A DNA stretch of 64,000 bases, from NCBI GenBank assembly GCA_036510065.1, contig DATCEO010000106.1, positions 1-64,000 of the forward strand. The letters are read 5' to 3'. The position numbers and the translations under genes are program-made. A model generated the notes under the pieces. It made no database searches and was not told where the DNA came from. It was given only the letters and a program-made list of their open reading frames with translations. Position 1 is the stretch's first letter. Every line of letters starts with the position of its first letter. Below, one piece after another: positions 32,558 through 42,217 of the stretch. The stretch comes from DASUBV01 sp036510065 (GTDB taxonomy: Bacteria > Actinomycetota > Actinomycetes > Streptosporangiales > Streptosporangiaceae).

Positions 32558-34117
32558 CTACGGAAGGGTTCCCGGCCGGGCGAACTTCGCGAACAGCGGC
32601 GACTGCCGGAAGTCAGCAGCGGCCGGCCGGGGCGGCGGGACCGGCCCGGCGTCTTCCCACTCGTCTGGCAGCGGGTCATGGTGGAGGTGCTCGGCGGGCA
32701 CCCGGACGGCCAGCAGCTGCGCGGTCCGGCGCACCATCGCCGCCGGCCCGCAGATGTAGGCCGCTGAGTTCTCGAGCAGGTCATCATGGGCGGCCACGAC
32801 ATCGGCCACGACATCGGGCAGGAGCCCGGTCAGCCGTGTCCGGCCGGGAGCGCCGAGCCAGCCGGGCAGCAGCGGATCGTCGGCGGGCCAGCCACTATCG
32901 GCCAGCGCGTCCAGGCCAGTCAGGCCGGGCCGGCCGGATACCACCGGGATGACTTCCAGACCGGGGCCCGCCGATTGCATGGCCTGCAGGTCCGGCAGGT
33001 CATACAGGTCCTGCCGCCGCTCGGCGCCGACGAACAAGGTGACCTTCCCGGGGTTCCTGGATCGCCGCCACCCCGCCAGGTGCTCGATGATCGCCTTGAT
33101 GGGCGCGAGGCCGGTGCCGCCGGCCACGCACAGGAGGTTGCGCTCACTGCCGGGGCGGGGCCCGGTCATCGCGCCGCGCGCGGGACCGAGCAGGACCGTG
33201 TCGCCAACGCCCGCGTGCCGCACGAGCGCGGTGCTCACGATGCCGCCGGAGACGGCTCGCACGTGCAGGGTGATCAGGCCGTCGCCGCGGGGCGCGCAGG
33301 CAATGGAATAGGGCCGCCACACCCGGGGCCACCTGGTGACTTGCACGGGCACGTACTGGCCCGGCTCGTAGGGCAGCGGGTTGTCGGGCCGGATGGTGAG
33401 CACCGCCATCGTGTCGGTGCGCCGATCGTGATCGACGATCTCGCCGACCCACCACGGAGGGTGATTCTTAGCGTCCGCCGCGGCTGCCGAACGCATCGTG
33501 CGCGCTGCATACGCCAGGGCCCGCCGCCAGGCGGATTCCGTTTCCGGGGTCCAGTTACTGCCGCTAAAGTACGCGGCAGTCTCGAGCAGCGCGCTGAAGA
33601 AATCGTGCAGGTGCTTGTCCTTGACGCCGTATTTGCGATGATCGCGCCCGAGTTGTGAGAGATATGCCGCGGCCGCCTCGGGGTTATCCAGACTCCAGAC
33701 GAGCCGGGCCAGTGCCCCGAAGACACGCTCCCGGATCTGGCTCATGCCCATCGGGAACATCGCGCGAGTTTCCGGGCTGGTCGTGAAAAGGCGCGCGTAG
33801 AAATACTCCATTGCCAGTTCGGAATTGGCCATGACGTGCGCAAAGGATTCTTTCACCAGGTGCGCGTCGGGCCCGGTGGCCGAGAAAGGCCGCTGAGACT
33901 CGTCCTGAGCGGGGGCGACGCTGCGTCCGGCAGCTTCCGCACGCACGGCAGCGCCGTTGGGCGGCCCGGCCCGGTGGTTGTGCTCTGTCCTAGTTAAGGA
34001 GGTCTGCTGCTCCGGCGTCAGGCCGTCTCGCTGGCGCTTGAAGATCCCAAGGCGCGACTGTCCAGCGGGCCTGTCCGCGCCGTAGTCGGGAACCCCCCCG
34101 TCAAGCGCTATTGCCAC
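32558..34117 (-). CDS. hmp: flavohaemoglobin (globin + FAD/NAD reductase)
   Basis: 519 aa. A globin domain at about 85-215 has the B-helix ELAMEYFYARLF and proximal His near 160 in LGRDHRKYGV. The ferredoxin-reductase-type FAD domain (YEPGQYVPVQV, flavin motif RVWRPYSIA) and NAD domain (VAGGTGLAPIKAII, ICGPAAMV) follow. Flavohaemoglobins oxidise NO to nitrate with O2 and NADH. The 80 residues before the globin are not typical; an in-frame GTG at 33946 would trim most of them, so the start is uncertain. No NsrR-type regulator gene is adjacent. Confidence 0.88.
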   Translation of the reverse strand: MAIALDGGVPDYGADRPAGQSRLGIFKRQRDGLTPEQQTSLTRTEHNHRAGPPNGAAVRAEAAGRSVAPAQDESQRPFSATGPDAHLVKESFAHVMANSELAMEYFYARLFTTSPETRAMFPMGMSQIRERVFGALARLVWSLDNPEAAAAYLSQLGRDHRKYGVKDKHLHDFFSALLETAAYFSGSNWTPETESAWRRALAYAARTMRSAAAADAKNHPPWWVGEIVDHDRRTDTMAVLTIRPDNPLPYEPGQYVPVQVTRWPRVWRPYSIACAPRGDGLITLHVRAVSGGIVSTALVRHAGVGDTVLLGPARGAMTGPRPGSERNLLCVAGGTGLAPIKAIIEHLAGWRRSRNPGKVTLFVGAERRQDLYDLPDLQAMQSAGPGLEVIPVVSGRPGLTGLDALADSGWPADDPLLPGWLGAPGRTRLTGLLPDVVADVVAAHDDLLENSAAYICGPAAMVRRTAQLLAVRVPAEHLHHDPLPDEWEDAGPVPPPRPAAADFRQSPLFAKFARPGTLP

Positions 34118-34443
34118 ATGTTGATTCTGGCACCCGCATGCGATGCATACAACCTATTCGGCGTAAACGGCGCTGGCTGTACGCAGCGTAGCGGAATGCC
34201 GTTGGGCCGGATAGGCAAGTAATGCGCGTCCTGAGAAAGGCCGTAGTGGACCCATTTATCGGCTGACTGAACGAACAGTTGATTATCGACGCACGTGCGT
34301 GACGCACTTCCCTCAATCACGGGTGGCGACCCGGCCGGGAGCCCGGCAGCAGGCGCCCGGCCCTGGCGACTGCGCGGGCGAACGGGCTGGCAGGAGGGCC
34401 GAGGCGCCGGCCCTGGCCCGCGGCCGCGATCTAGGATGACGAG
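34118..34443. other. divergent intergenic region (hmp / tricorn)
   Basis: 326 bp without a gene. It holds a GATGCAT palindromic patch near 34140-34150 upstream of hmp and an inverted repeat GTGCGT-g-ACGCAC at 34295-34307 nearer the tricorn gene. Either could be an operator, but no regulator can be assigned. Confidence 0.4.
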
Positions 34444-37400
34444 GTGACTTCAACCGGGTACCTGAGCTTTCCGCACGTGCACGGTGACCTGCTGACGTTC
34501 GTGGCCGAGGACGACGTCTGGCTGGCGCCCGCGGCTGGCGGCCGCGGCTGGCGGCTCTCCGCCGATCACGCACTGGCGAGCCGTCCGCGCTTCTCCCGCG
34601 ACGGCAGCCAGCTCGCGTGGACGGGAACCCGGGATGACACCTCCGAGGTTTACCTGGCCCCGACCGCGGGCGGGATCAGCAGGCGGCTGACCTTCTGGGG
34701 CGAGGACCGGACCGAGACCTGCGGCTGGACGCCGGCGGGCGAGGTGCTGGCGATCAGCGCGGCCGGCCAGCCCTTTCGCCACTTCACCTGGGCGCACGCG
34801 ATCAGTCCCGGCGCCGGCGCCGGGACTGGAGACAGCGCCGGGGAAGCGCGGCTGCCCTACGGGCCGGTCGCGGACCTGGCCATCGAGCCGGACGGGGTCG
34901 CCCTGCTGACCGGGAGCCGGGGCCGCGATCCCGCGCACTGGAAGCGGTACCGCGGCGGCACCGGCGGCCGCCTGTGGGTGCGCCCCGGGCCGGGTGACGC
35001 CCCGGGCGGGGAACCCCGGCCGGCGTTCCGGCGGCTGCTCGCCGAGCTTCCCGGTCAGCTCGCCTGCCCCATGCTGGTCTCCGGGCGGCTGGCCTTCCTG
35101 TCCGACCATGAGGGGACCGGCAACCTGTACTCATGCGCCCTGGACGGCAGCGACCTGCGCCGGCACACCGATCACGACGGCAGCTACGCCCGGCAGGCCA
35201 GCACCGACGGCCAGCGGGTCGTCTACGCCTGCGCCGGGGCTGCCTGGCTGCTCGACGGGCTGGATTCCGGCGGGCCCCGGCCCGTCGAGGTCGCGCTCGG
35301 GTCCGTGCCGCCGGGCCGGATGCCCCGGCTGATCACGGCCGACGACCATGTCGGCTCGCTGTCCTGCGACTTGACCGGCCGGGCCAGCGCGGTCGAGGTC
35401 CGCGGGACCGTGCACTGGCTGACCCATCGCGACGGGCCGGCGGTCGCGCTGTCGGTCACGCCGGGCGGCCGGGCCCGGCTGCCCGAGGTGCTGGGCCGTG
35501 ACGGCGACGTCGTCTGGGTGACCGACGCCGAGGGCCCGGATGCGCTCGAGGTCGGCTCTCCGGCAGCGGGCTGGCCGGCCGAGCCGCGCCGCCTGGCGTC
35601 CGGGTCGATCGGCCGGGTCGCGAGCCTGGCCGCCGCTCCCGACGGCAGCAAGGTCGCCGTCGCGGCCCTGGACGGGCACGTCCGCGTCGTGGACGTCACC
35701 TCAGGCGCGCTCACCGAGCTGGCGGCGTCGGACAACGGCGAGATCACGGGCCTGGCCTGGTCGACGGACTCGGCGTGGCTGGCCTGGTCGCAGCCCGCGC
35801 TGTCCCCGCTGCGCCGGCTGCGCATCGCGCGCATTGCCGACGGGCAGGTCGCCGACGTCACTGACGGGCGGTTCACCGATACCGACCCGGTGTTCACGCT
35901 CGACGGCAGGTACCTGGCGTTCCTGTCCAAGCGCAGTTTCGATCCGGTCTACGACGCGCACTTCTTCGACCTCGCGTTCCCCTATGGCGCGCGGCCTTAC
36001 CTGGTGCCGCTGGCGGCGTCCACGCTGTCGCCCTTCGGGCCGCAGCCCGACGGGCGCGAGATCGGGGACGAGCCGGAGGACGAGCCCGGCTCGCATCAGG
36101 ACGACGACACCGCCGGCGCCACCAGGGTCCCGGCCGGCAGAAGGCCGGCCGACGGCGGAGGTCGCTCGGGCGCGGCCGCGCCGGCGGTCGCCGTCGACAC
36201 TGACGGGATGTCCGACCGCATCGTCGCGCTGCCGGTTCCCGAGTCGCGCTATGCCTGCCTGCGACCAGTCAAGGGCGGCTTGGCGTGGCTGTCCGAGCCG
36301 CTGACCGGAAACCTGGGCGAGGGCGGCGCGCGGCCGGGGGAGGGAGATCCCCGGCCGGCGCTGCAGCGGTTCGACCTGAGCAAGCACGCCGTGACGGTGC
36401 TCGAGGACGCGGTGGACTGGTTCGAGACCAGCGGTGATGGCACCAGGCTCGTCGTCAGCGACCACGACAGCCTGGCCGTCGTGCCGGCCGATCACAAGGC
36501 GGACCCCGACACCCCAGAGGACCGGATCACCGTGGACGGCTCGCGGGCCCGGTTCCTGGCCGACCCGGCGGCGCTGTGGCGGCACTCATTTGACGAGGCG
36601 GGCCGGATCGTCCGCCATGACTTCTGGATCGCCGACATGGCCGACGTGGACTGGGACGCCGCCCTGGCCCAGTACCGGCCGCTGCTGGACCTGGTGGCCA
36701 GCCCGCGGGAGTTCGCCGATGTGCTGGCCGAGGCGCTCGGCGAGCTCGGCACCTCGCATGCCTACGTGGCCGAGGCGCCCGGTGACGAGGACGACTCTGG
36801 CGATTACTCGACGGGCCTGCTGGGCGCCGACCTGGAGCGCGGTAGCGACGGAAGCTGGCTGGTCCGCCGGGTCGTGCCGGGGGAGTCGTCCGACCCGCGG
36901 GCTCGCTCGCCGCTAGCGGCGCCCGGCGTCCAGATCCAGCCGGGCGACCGGCTGCTGGCCGTCGACGGCCAGCCGGTGACGGCGGACGGACCGGGGCCGC
37001 TGCTGGTGGGCGCGGGCGGCAAGCCGGTCGAGCTCACCGCGGCCAGCCCGGCCGACGGCACGCCGCGACGGGTGGCCGTGGTCCCGCTGACCAGCGAGCG
37101 GCGGCTGCGCTACCACGACTGGGTGACCAGCCGCCGGGCGCTGGTCCGGGAGCTGAGCGACGGGCGCGTCGGCTACCTGCACGTGCCCGACATGGTGAGC
37201 GAGGGCTGGGCCGACTTCCACCGGGACCTGCGGACCGAGATGACGCGCGAGGGGCTGATCATCGATGCCCGCGGCAACCGCGGCGGGCATACCTCCCAGC
37301 TGGTGGTCGAGAAGCTAGCCCGGCGCGTGGTCGCCTGGGAGATGCCCAGGGGCATGCAGCCGGTGTCGTATCCGGTCGACGCGCCGCGCGGGCCGGTGGT

Positions 37401-37788
37401 GGCGCTGGCCGACGAGTTCGCCGGCTCGGACGGTGACATCGTGACCAAGGCGATCCGCACGCTGCATCTCGGGCCGGTGGTGGGTGCCCGGACCTGGGGC
37501 GGGGTCGTCGGCATCGACGGCTGGCATGAGCTGGTCGACGGCACCCGGATCACCGTGCCGCGGTACGCGTTCTGGATGGAAGGCTCCGGCTGGGGAGTGG
37601 AGAACTACGGTGTCGAGCCGGATGTCGAGGTCCTGATCACCCCGGACGACTGGGCGGCGGGCCGCGACACGCAGCTGGAGACCGCGGTCCGGCTGGCGGC
37701 CGAGGCGCTGCGGGCCGAGGCGGCCGTTACCCCGCCGACCCTGGCCGACCGTCCGTCCCGCCGCCGTCCCGCGCTCCCGCCGCGGTAA
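34444..37788 (+). CDS. tricorn protease (S41 family)
   Basis: 1114 aa from GTG 34444, the usual length for tricorn. Residues 1 to about 650 form beta-propeller repeats (SRDGSQLAWTG, PDGSKVAVAALDGHVRVVD, TLDGRYLAFLSKR). After them come a helical cap, a PDZ domain (IQPGDRLLAVDGQPV) and the S41 core. Catalytic His near 772 is in ELGTSHAYV, and the nucleophile Ser near 994 is in DEFAGSDGDIV; the Glu of the relay is in the last 60 residues (GVEPDVEV). It degrades peptides released by the proteasome or other proteases. An acidic/Gly-rich insert at about 535-580 is poorly conserved. Confidence 0.93.
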   Translation: MTSTGYLSFPHVHGDLLTFVAEDDVWLAPAAGGRGWRLSADHALASRPRFSRDGSQLAWTGTRDDTSEVYLAPTAGGISRRLTFWGEDRTETCGWTPAGEVLAISAAGQPFRHFTWAHAISPGAGAGTGDSAGEARLPYGPVADLAIEPDGVALLTGSRGRDPAHWKRYRGGTGGRLWVRPGPGDAPGGEPRPAFRRLLAELPGQLACPMLVSGRLAFLSDHEGTGNLYSCALDGSDLRRHTDHDGSYARQASTDGQRVVYACAGAAWLLDGLDSGGPRPVEVALGSVPPGRMPRLITADDHVGSLSCDLTGRASAVEVRGTVHWLTHRDGPAVALSVTPGGRARLPEVLGRDGDVVWVTDAEGPDALEVGSPAAGWPAEPRRLASGSIGRVASLAAAPDGSKVAVAALDGHVRVVDVTSGALTELAASDNGEITGLAWSTDSAWLAWSQPALSPLRRLRIARIADGQVADVTDGRFTDTDPVFTLDGRYLAFLSKRSFDPVYDAHFFDLAFPYGARPYLVPLAASTLSPFGPQPDGREIGDEPEDEPGSHQDDDTAGATRVPAGRRPADGGGRSGAAAPAVAVDTDGMSDRIVALPVPESRYACLRPVKGGLAWLSEPLTGNLGEGGARPGEGDPRPALQRFDLSKHAVTVLEDAVDWFETSGDGTRLVVSDHDSLAVVPADHKADPDTPEDRITVDGSRARFLADPAALWRHSFDEAGRIVRHDFWIADMADVDWDAALAQYRPLLDLVASPREFADVLAEALGELGTSHAYVAEAPGDEDDSGDYSTGLLGADLERGSDGSWLVRRVVPGESSDPRARSPLAAPGVQIQPGDRLLAVDGQPVTADGPGPLLVGAGGKPVELTAASPADGTPRRVAVVPLTSERRLRYHDWVTSRRALVRELSDGRVGYLHVPDMVSEGWADFHRDLRTEMTREGLIIDARGNRGGHTSQLVVEKLARRVVAWEMPRGMQPVSYPVDAPRGPVVALADEFAGSDGDIVTKAIRTLHLGPVVGARTWGGVVGIDGWHELVDGTRITVPRYAFWMEGSGWGVENYGVEPDVEVLITPDDWAAGRDTQLETAVRLAAEALRAEAAVTPPTLADRPSRRRPALPPR

Positions 37789-37797
37789 TCCCGGCGG

Positions 37798-38742
37798 CTA
37801 GAGCGGCGCGTTGTAGGTGGCCCAGTGGGTCTGCAGCCAGGCCACCGCCGCGCCCCAGGCACCGGTGACTTCCAGCAGCCCGACGGCGATCAGCATGGCG
37901 CCGCCGATCTGGGTCACCAGCCGCGCATGCCGCCGGGCGAAGCCGAACAGGCTGACTCCGCGCTGGAAGGCGAACGCGACCATGAGGAAGGGGATGCCCA
38001 GGCCGAGCGCGTAGACGAAGGCCAGCAGGGCGCCCCGGCCGGCGGTGCCGGTGGTAGCACTCAGCGACAGCACCACGAGGAGCGTCGGGCCGATGCAGGG
38101 GGTCCAGCCCAGCCCGAACACCACCCCCAGCAGCGGCGCGCCGACCAGCCCGGCGCGCGGCCGGAACTGCGGGCGGAAAATGCGGCCGCTGAACGTGAAC
38201 CGGTCGAATGCGCCGACGAACAGCAGGCCCAGCAGGATGATGACGAAGCCCAGGACCTGGGTCAGGCCCTTGGTGTGGCTACGCAGGGCCCCCCCGAGGC
38301 TGCCGAAGAAGACGCCCTCGGTCGCGAAGACCGCGGCGAAGCCGAGCACGAACAGCAGGGTGCCCAGCACGGCCCGGCCCCGGACCGACGCGGCGGCTGG
38401 CTCCGCTGCCATGGCCCCCGCACCACCTGCCGGGCCGTCCGCTATCCCGCCGCGGGCGCCTCCGGAGCCCCAGCTAGCGGACCCGGCGCCGGCCGCGCTG
38501 AGCGGGACCGAGCCCACCACCGAAACCGCTCCGGCCGTGGCGGCCTGATTTCCGGCCGGGTCCTTGCCCCGGACGGCGGTTCCGGACATGCCGGTGAGGT
38601 ACGACAGGTATCCGGGCACCAGGGGCAGGCAGCAGGGCGACAGGAAGGTAACGGCGCCCGCGGCCAGTGCCACTGGAATGGCCAGGAGCAGCGGCCCTGA
38701 ACCCACCAGGTGCTCGATCCCGCGGATCATGCTCACTCCCAT
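37798..38742 (-). CDS. ccdA: cytochrome c biogenesis protein CcdA
   Basis: 314 aa membrane thiol transporter of the DsbD/CcdA family. Six helices with the two redox Cys sites in FLSPCCLPLVPGYLSYLTG (helix 1) and GLGWTPCIGPTL (helix 4), plus FATEGVFFGSLGG. A Gly/Ala-rich cytoplasmic insert of about 70 residues after helix 1 is longer than usual. It moves electrons from cytoplasmic thioredoxin to extracytoplasmic acceptors. The usual partners (a TlpA-like thioredoxin, ResB, ResC) are not next to it. Convergent with the tricorn gene, only 9 bp apart. Confidence 0.92.
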   Translation of the reverse strand: MGVSMIRGIEHLVGSGPLLLAIPVALAAGAVTFLSPCCLPLVPGYLSYLTGMSGTAVRGKDPAGNQAATAGAVSVVGSVPLSAAGAGSASWGSGGARGGIADGPAGGAGAMAAEPAAASVRGRAVLGTLLFVLGFAAVFATEGVFFGSLGGALRSHTKGLTQVLGFVIILLGLLFVGAFDRFTFSGRIFRPQFRPRAGLVGAPLLGVVFGLGWTPCIGPTLLVVLSLSATTGTAGRGALLAFVYALGLGIPFLMVAFAFQRGVSLFGFARRHARLVTQIGGAMLIAVGLLEVTGAWGAAVAWLQTHWATYNAPL

Positions 38743-38949
38743 CAGGTCCCGACACTGCTCAACCTATCCGGCGGGGGCGCCCGCAGGCAGCCGGCCCGGC
38801 CTGAGCACGCCGTCAACTCCGGTGCGACGGTCGCCAATGATCATGCCGCCGCCGTGGAGGTGGTAGAAGACGGGTGCTCCTGCCGCCAGGCCCGCGGGTC
38901 TTAGGACGAACAGCGAAATCTCGGGAGTGACGCTCGGTTTCAGCTCTAG

Positions 38950-39837
38950 TCAGTGAGCTGGGCCGATGAAGGTGTCGGCAACCCAGCGTGCGACCTCGAC
39001 TGGATAGGGCGCGCCCAGGCTGAGCACGATGTGGCTGAACCCGCCGTCGAGCGCCGCGCGGATTGCGTGCCGGGTGTCGTTGGGCCGGTCGTAGGAGGCA
39101 GGCAGGACAATGGATCGGGTGATCTCGGCCGGGTCGCGGCCGATCTCGGCGCACAAGCGGTCCAGCGTGGTGTTGCGCGCGATTGCGTCGTCGATGCCGC
39201 CGCCGGGCATGTTCCACCGGTCGGCCTGCTCGGCCACCACACGCATGGTCGGCGTGGCGCGGCCGCCGATCATGATCGGCGGGTGGGGCTGCTGCACGGG
39301 GTTGGGGCTGCAGAACGCGCCCGTCAGCTGGTGGTAGCTGCCGTGGAAGTCGAACGGTTCGGTTTCGGTCCACAGCCGGCGGATGATCGCGCACGCCTCG
39401 GCGAGGCTTCCGACCGCGTAGGCGGCGTCGTGGAAGGGCAGGCCGTGAGCTTCGTACTCACGCCGGGCCAGTGGTACGTCGGGCCGAGAGCCTGCGCCGA
39501 TGCCGAACTCGAGCCGGCCGCCGGAGATGACATCGACATTGGCGGCGATCTTGGCCAGCATGGCCGGCGGGCGGAATCTGTTGCTCGTGACCAGCAGCCC
39601 GAGGCGTAGTCGTTCGGTCTGGGCTGCTAGAGCGGATAGTAGTGTCCAGCCCTCGAAGGTAGGCCCGTTCGGGTCACCGAATATCGGCATGAGGTGGTCG
39701 AACAGCCAGGCGTGCTCGATCTGCGGGATGCTGTCCGCCTCGCGCCAGACCCGCAGGACGTCGTGGTAGGCGACCTGCGACGGGGCGGTCATGATTCCGA
39801 AGCTGGGCCTGCGGGCCGGCGCTAGGGGATTGGTCAC
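38950..39837 (-). CDS. LLM class flavin/F420-dependent oxidoreductase
   Basis: 295 aa from GTG 39837, which has GGGAAGG upstream. A luciferase-like TIM barrel: FGIMTAPSQVAYHDVLRVWREAD, DHLMPIFGDPNGP, RLRLGLLVTSNRFRPPAMLA and SGGRLEFGIGAGS, with the PIMIGGRATPTMRVVAEQAD block before the C-terminal helices. The pattern fits F420-using members common in actinobacteria. The substrate is unknown. It follows the alpha/beta hydrolase gene on the same strand with 37 bp between, so it may share its TetR control. Confidence 0.87.
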   Translation of the reverse strand: MTNPLAPARRPSFGIMTAPSQVAYHDVLRVWREADSIPQIEHAWLFDHLMPIFGDPNGPTFEGWTLLSALAAQTERLRLGLLVTSNRFRPPAMLAKIAANVDVISGGRLEFGIGAGSRPDVPLARREYEAHGLPFHDAAYAVGSLAEACAIIRRLWTETEPFDFHGSYHQLTGAFCSPNPVQQPHPPIMIGGRATPTMRVVAEQADRWNMPGGGIDDAIARNTTLDRLCAEIGRDPAEITRSIVLPASYDRPNDTRHAIRAALDGGFSHIVLSLGAPYPVEVARWVADTFIGPAH

Positions 39838-39874
39838 TTCGAGTCGATCCTTCCCAGCGGGTCGCTGGCCGCGG

Positions 39875-40768
39875 TCAGGGTTCCACGCGCAGCAGGCCAC
39901 GCGCCGTCATCCACGCCCAGCGCGGTACGCAGGTACGCAGGTACGCCAGGGTGGCCTGCTGGATGAGCGCGACGCGCTCGGGGCTTTCGTCGGTGGTCCG
40001 CGTGTCGTTGTAACCCTGGATGCCGCCGAGCCCGTGTTCCGCGCCGAACAGGGTCAGCAGATCGGTGGCGCCCGGGCTGAGGCGGTAGCCGTCGGTGAAC
40101 CAGTCCTGGCCGCGCACTGTCAGCGGGGAGTCGTCGTGGTCGCCGGCGACGATCAGGCTCGGCGTCTTCATCTCGGCGAAATCAGGGCTCATGAACGAGA
40201 AGTATTCGGCGGCGAGCGGGGTCAGGTCGGCGCCGCCGGTTCCGGGAAGGCAGAGCAGCACTGCCGCCCTGACTCGCGGGTCAGCCATGCTCTCGCCGGG
40301 CGTGCCGTCGGCGCCGGCGACCCGCGCGCCCGCGAGCGTGCTCGCGGTCTGTGCGCCCCACGAGTGTCCGGCGGCCGCGATGCGGTCGTGGTCGATGCGT
40401 CCGGCCAGCCCGGGCACGTCGGCTTCGATGGTGTCGAGCTGGTCGAGGATGCAGGTCAGGTCGTCGGTCCGGATGCGCCAGATGAGCGGGGTGCGCGGGT
40501 CGGCGAGGCCGAGGGAGTCAAGATGGGTGGGCTGGATGACGACGAACCCGCGGGCGGCCCAGAAACCGGCCAGCGGTGCGTAATCGTCCATGGACAAGGT
40601 CATGCCGTGCGAGAAGACGACGACCGGCAGGTCGTGACCGGTCGTCGGCGCTGAGACCCGTACCTGCAGGTCTTGGCCGCGGTCGGGGGCCGCCAGCGTG
40701 ACCGGCCTGACCGAGATGACCGGCGTGGCCGGGTCGGTGCCGGCACCGGCCGGTGTTGGGTCGCTCAT
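39875..40768 (-). CDS. alpha/beta hydrolase (acetylhydrolase/chlorophyllase-like)
   Basis: 297 aa from ATG 40768. Oxyanion strand LPVVVFSHGMTLSMDDYAPL, nucleophile elbow AAGHSWGAQTAS (Ser), acid Asp probably in IVAGDHDDSPL and His in FGAEHGLGGIQGYND. No signal peptide, so it is cytoplasmic. The arrangement resembles PAF-acetylhydrolase/chlorophyllase-type esterases. Divergent from a TetR-family regulator with a shared 145-bp promoter region, so it is the likely target of that regulator. Confidence 0.85.
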   Translation of the reverse strand: MSDPTPAGAGTDPATPVISVRPVTLAAPDRGQDLQVRVSAPTTGHDLPVVVFSHGMTLSMDDYAPLAGFWAARGFVVIQPTHLDSLGLADPRTPLIWRIRTDDLTCILDQLDTIEADVPGLAGRIDHDRIAAAGHSWGAQTASTLAGARVAGADGTPGESMADPRVRAAVLLCLPGTGGADLTPLAAEYFSFMSPDFAEMKTPSLIVAGDHDDSPLTVRGQDWFTDGYRLSPGATDLLTLFGAEHGLGGIQGYNDTRTTDESPERVALIQQATLAYLRTCVPRWAWMTARGLLRVEP

Positions 40769-40861
40769 GAGATGAATGCCTTCCGCCGGGGGCGTGATGG
40801 CCCGCACTGCGCAACGATCTGGCATGATGAGGATCCGGATCGCTGCTCCGCATCACTATAT

Positions 40862-40874
40862 GGAGCGTTGCTCC
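40862..40874. promoter_or_regulatory. candidate TetR operator
   Basis: GGAGC-gtt-GCTCC, a perfect 5-bp inverted repeat inside ATGGAGCGTTGCTCCG, between the divergent hydrolase and TetR genes. A second GCTGCTCCG at 40842-40850 may be another half site. Such GGAGC/GCTCC palindromes are typical for autoregulated TetR proteins. Confidence 0.6.
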
Positions 40875-40913
40875 GTTTAGCAAGTGAGAACAAGTGAGAA
40901 GGAGACGCCTCGA

Positions 40914-41531
40914 ATGACGACGGCCGGTACGCCGCCGCCCGCCAACGCTGGCCGGCGTAAGCGATCCGATGCCCGGCGCAACCAGCAGGCGCTCCTGGAC
41001 GCCGCCGCCGTCGTGTTCGCCCGTGCAGGCGTCGACGCTCCCGTGCGAGACATCGCCGCCGAAGCAGGCGTCGGCATGGGCACCATCTACCGGCACTTTC
41101 CCACCCGGGCCGACCTGGTGGTCGCAGTCTTCCGGCACCAGCTCGACGCGCTCGCCACCGCCGCGACCACTACCCCCGCAGACGAAACACCGTACGAAGC
41201 CTTGCGGTCATGGGTTGCCCGGTTTGCCGATTTCCTGGTCACCAAGCATGGCCTGGCCGAGGCGCTGCACTCGGACCAAGCCGGGTTCGAGAGCCTGCAC
41301 GCCGAGTTCGTCGACCGCCTGCTGCCCGTGCTCGACCAGCTGCTGAAAGCATCGGCCGCCGCCGGCCACACCCGCGCGGACATACGGCCTTATGACCTGA
41401 TGCTCGGCATCGGCAACCTGTGCATCGGAGCCGAGACCTACCCCGGCTACCACGCTCGCCGCATGATCGACCTGCTCCTCGCGGGCCTCGCGCAGGCCAC
41501 CCCGGCACCGACGGGAAGTGAGCCCAGATAG
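40914..41531 (+). CDS. TetR/AcrR family transcriptional regulator
   Basis: 205 aa from ATG 40914 with GAAGGAGA upstream. The N-terminal HTH reads RRNQQALLDAAAVVFARAGV, then DAPVRDIAAEAGVGMGTIYR, then HFPTRADLV, the standard TetR_N domain at about 20-70. The C-terminal ligand domain (SWVARFADFLVTKHGLAEAL...) belongs to the group often found beside reductases and hydrolases. It probably represses itself and the divergent hydrolase/LLM pair through the palindrome at 40862. Confidence 0.92.
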   Translation: MTTAGTPPPANAGRRKRSDARRNQQALLDAAAVVFARAGVDAPVRDIAAEAGVGMGTIYRHFPTRADLVVAVFRHQLDALATAATTTPADETPYEALRSWVARFADFLVTKHGLAEALHSDQAGFESLHAEFVDRLLPVLDQLLKASAAAGHTRADIRPYDLMLGIGNLCIGAETYPGYHARRMIDLLLAGLAQATPAPTGSEPR

Positions 41532-41623
41532 CTGGGTCGGCTAATTTCAACCACCACCCGCGAGGCGGCCGTCGCGCACAAGCGCAAGCGGATCAAGATC
41601 TACAACGTGTCAGGTCACGACAG

Positions 41624-42208
41624 CTAGCCGGGAGTTCGCAGCGGAAGGGCGGCTACCTGACGCCAGCTGCCGGGGGCCGTGCCGCCGGTCATCAGCCACG
41701 CCTGGCCGATCCGCGCCGACAGCGGCAGCGCCAGCCGGACTTCGGCCTCGGCGGCGCGCAGAGCGTCAGTAACACCCTCGGGCAGGTCACCAATGGTCAG
41801 ATGGGGGACGACGCCGCTGAACGCCCCGCCGTAGGGCAGATACCCGGGGAAGGCGGTCGTGACCGCGTCCGTCAGCGCCCGGAACGGCCCGTCCGGCTCG
41901 GGCGCCAGATACAGCACCCGGTCCTCGAACCAGGCCGTCCGCCGGAACGTGCAGTCGAACGCGGCGATCGAGCCGACGGCGCGGACCAGCCCGGCCACGG
42001 TCTCCTCGGTGATTGCGTCCGGCGGGACAAACGGGTACAAGATAGTGACGTGCGCCGGCACGCCCGCGGCGGCGGCGCCGTCGAGCCGCGCGCGATGCCG
42101 TCCGACGGTCGGCTCGGCCTCTGGGACCGGCACCACGACGGCGCTCTGGGTGATGGCGGCAGTCGAAGGTTCCACGCCGCCATCGTCGCCGGCGGCAGAA
42201 GCTGACAC
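41624..42208 (-). CDS. 2'-5' RNA ligase family (2H phosphoesterase)
   Basis: About 194 aa from GTG 42208; a GTG at 42175 is an alternative that would leave more room for promoters. Two H-x-T motifs define the 2H fold: AHVTILYPFVPP near 60 and PHLTIGDLPEG near 145. These enzymes act on 2',3'-cyclic or 2'-5' phosphodiester bonds in RNA or nucleotides; the biological substrate here is unknown. The GTG at 42208 lies only 9 bp from the divergent start of the repeat protein. Confidence 0.82.
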   Translation of the reverse strand: MSASAAGDDGGVEPSTAAITQSAVVVPVPEAEPTVGRHRARLDGAAAAGVPAHVTILYPFVPPDAITEETVAGLVRAVGSIAAFDCTFRRTAWFEDRVLYLAPEPDGPFRALTDAVTTAFPGYLPYGGAFSGVVPHLTIGDLPEGVTDALRAAEAEVRLALPLSARIGQAWLMTGGTAPGSWRQVAALPLRTPG

Positions 42209-42217
42209 GATGTCGGC

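Noticed and set aside
34118..34160. NsrR operator upstream of flavohaemoglobin
   Set aside because: A GATGCAT patch exists but not the two-half pattern required; I would be guessing.
41542..41623. Short frame ending in KRIKIYNVSGHDS after the TetR gene
   Set aside because: It may be the tail of a lost gene, but too little remains to identify it or to call a feature.
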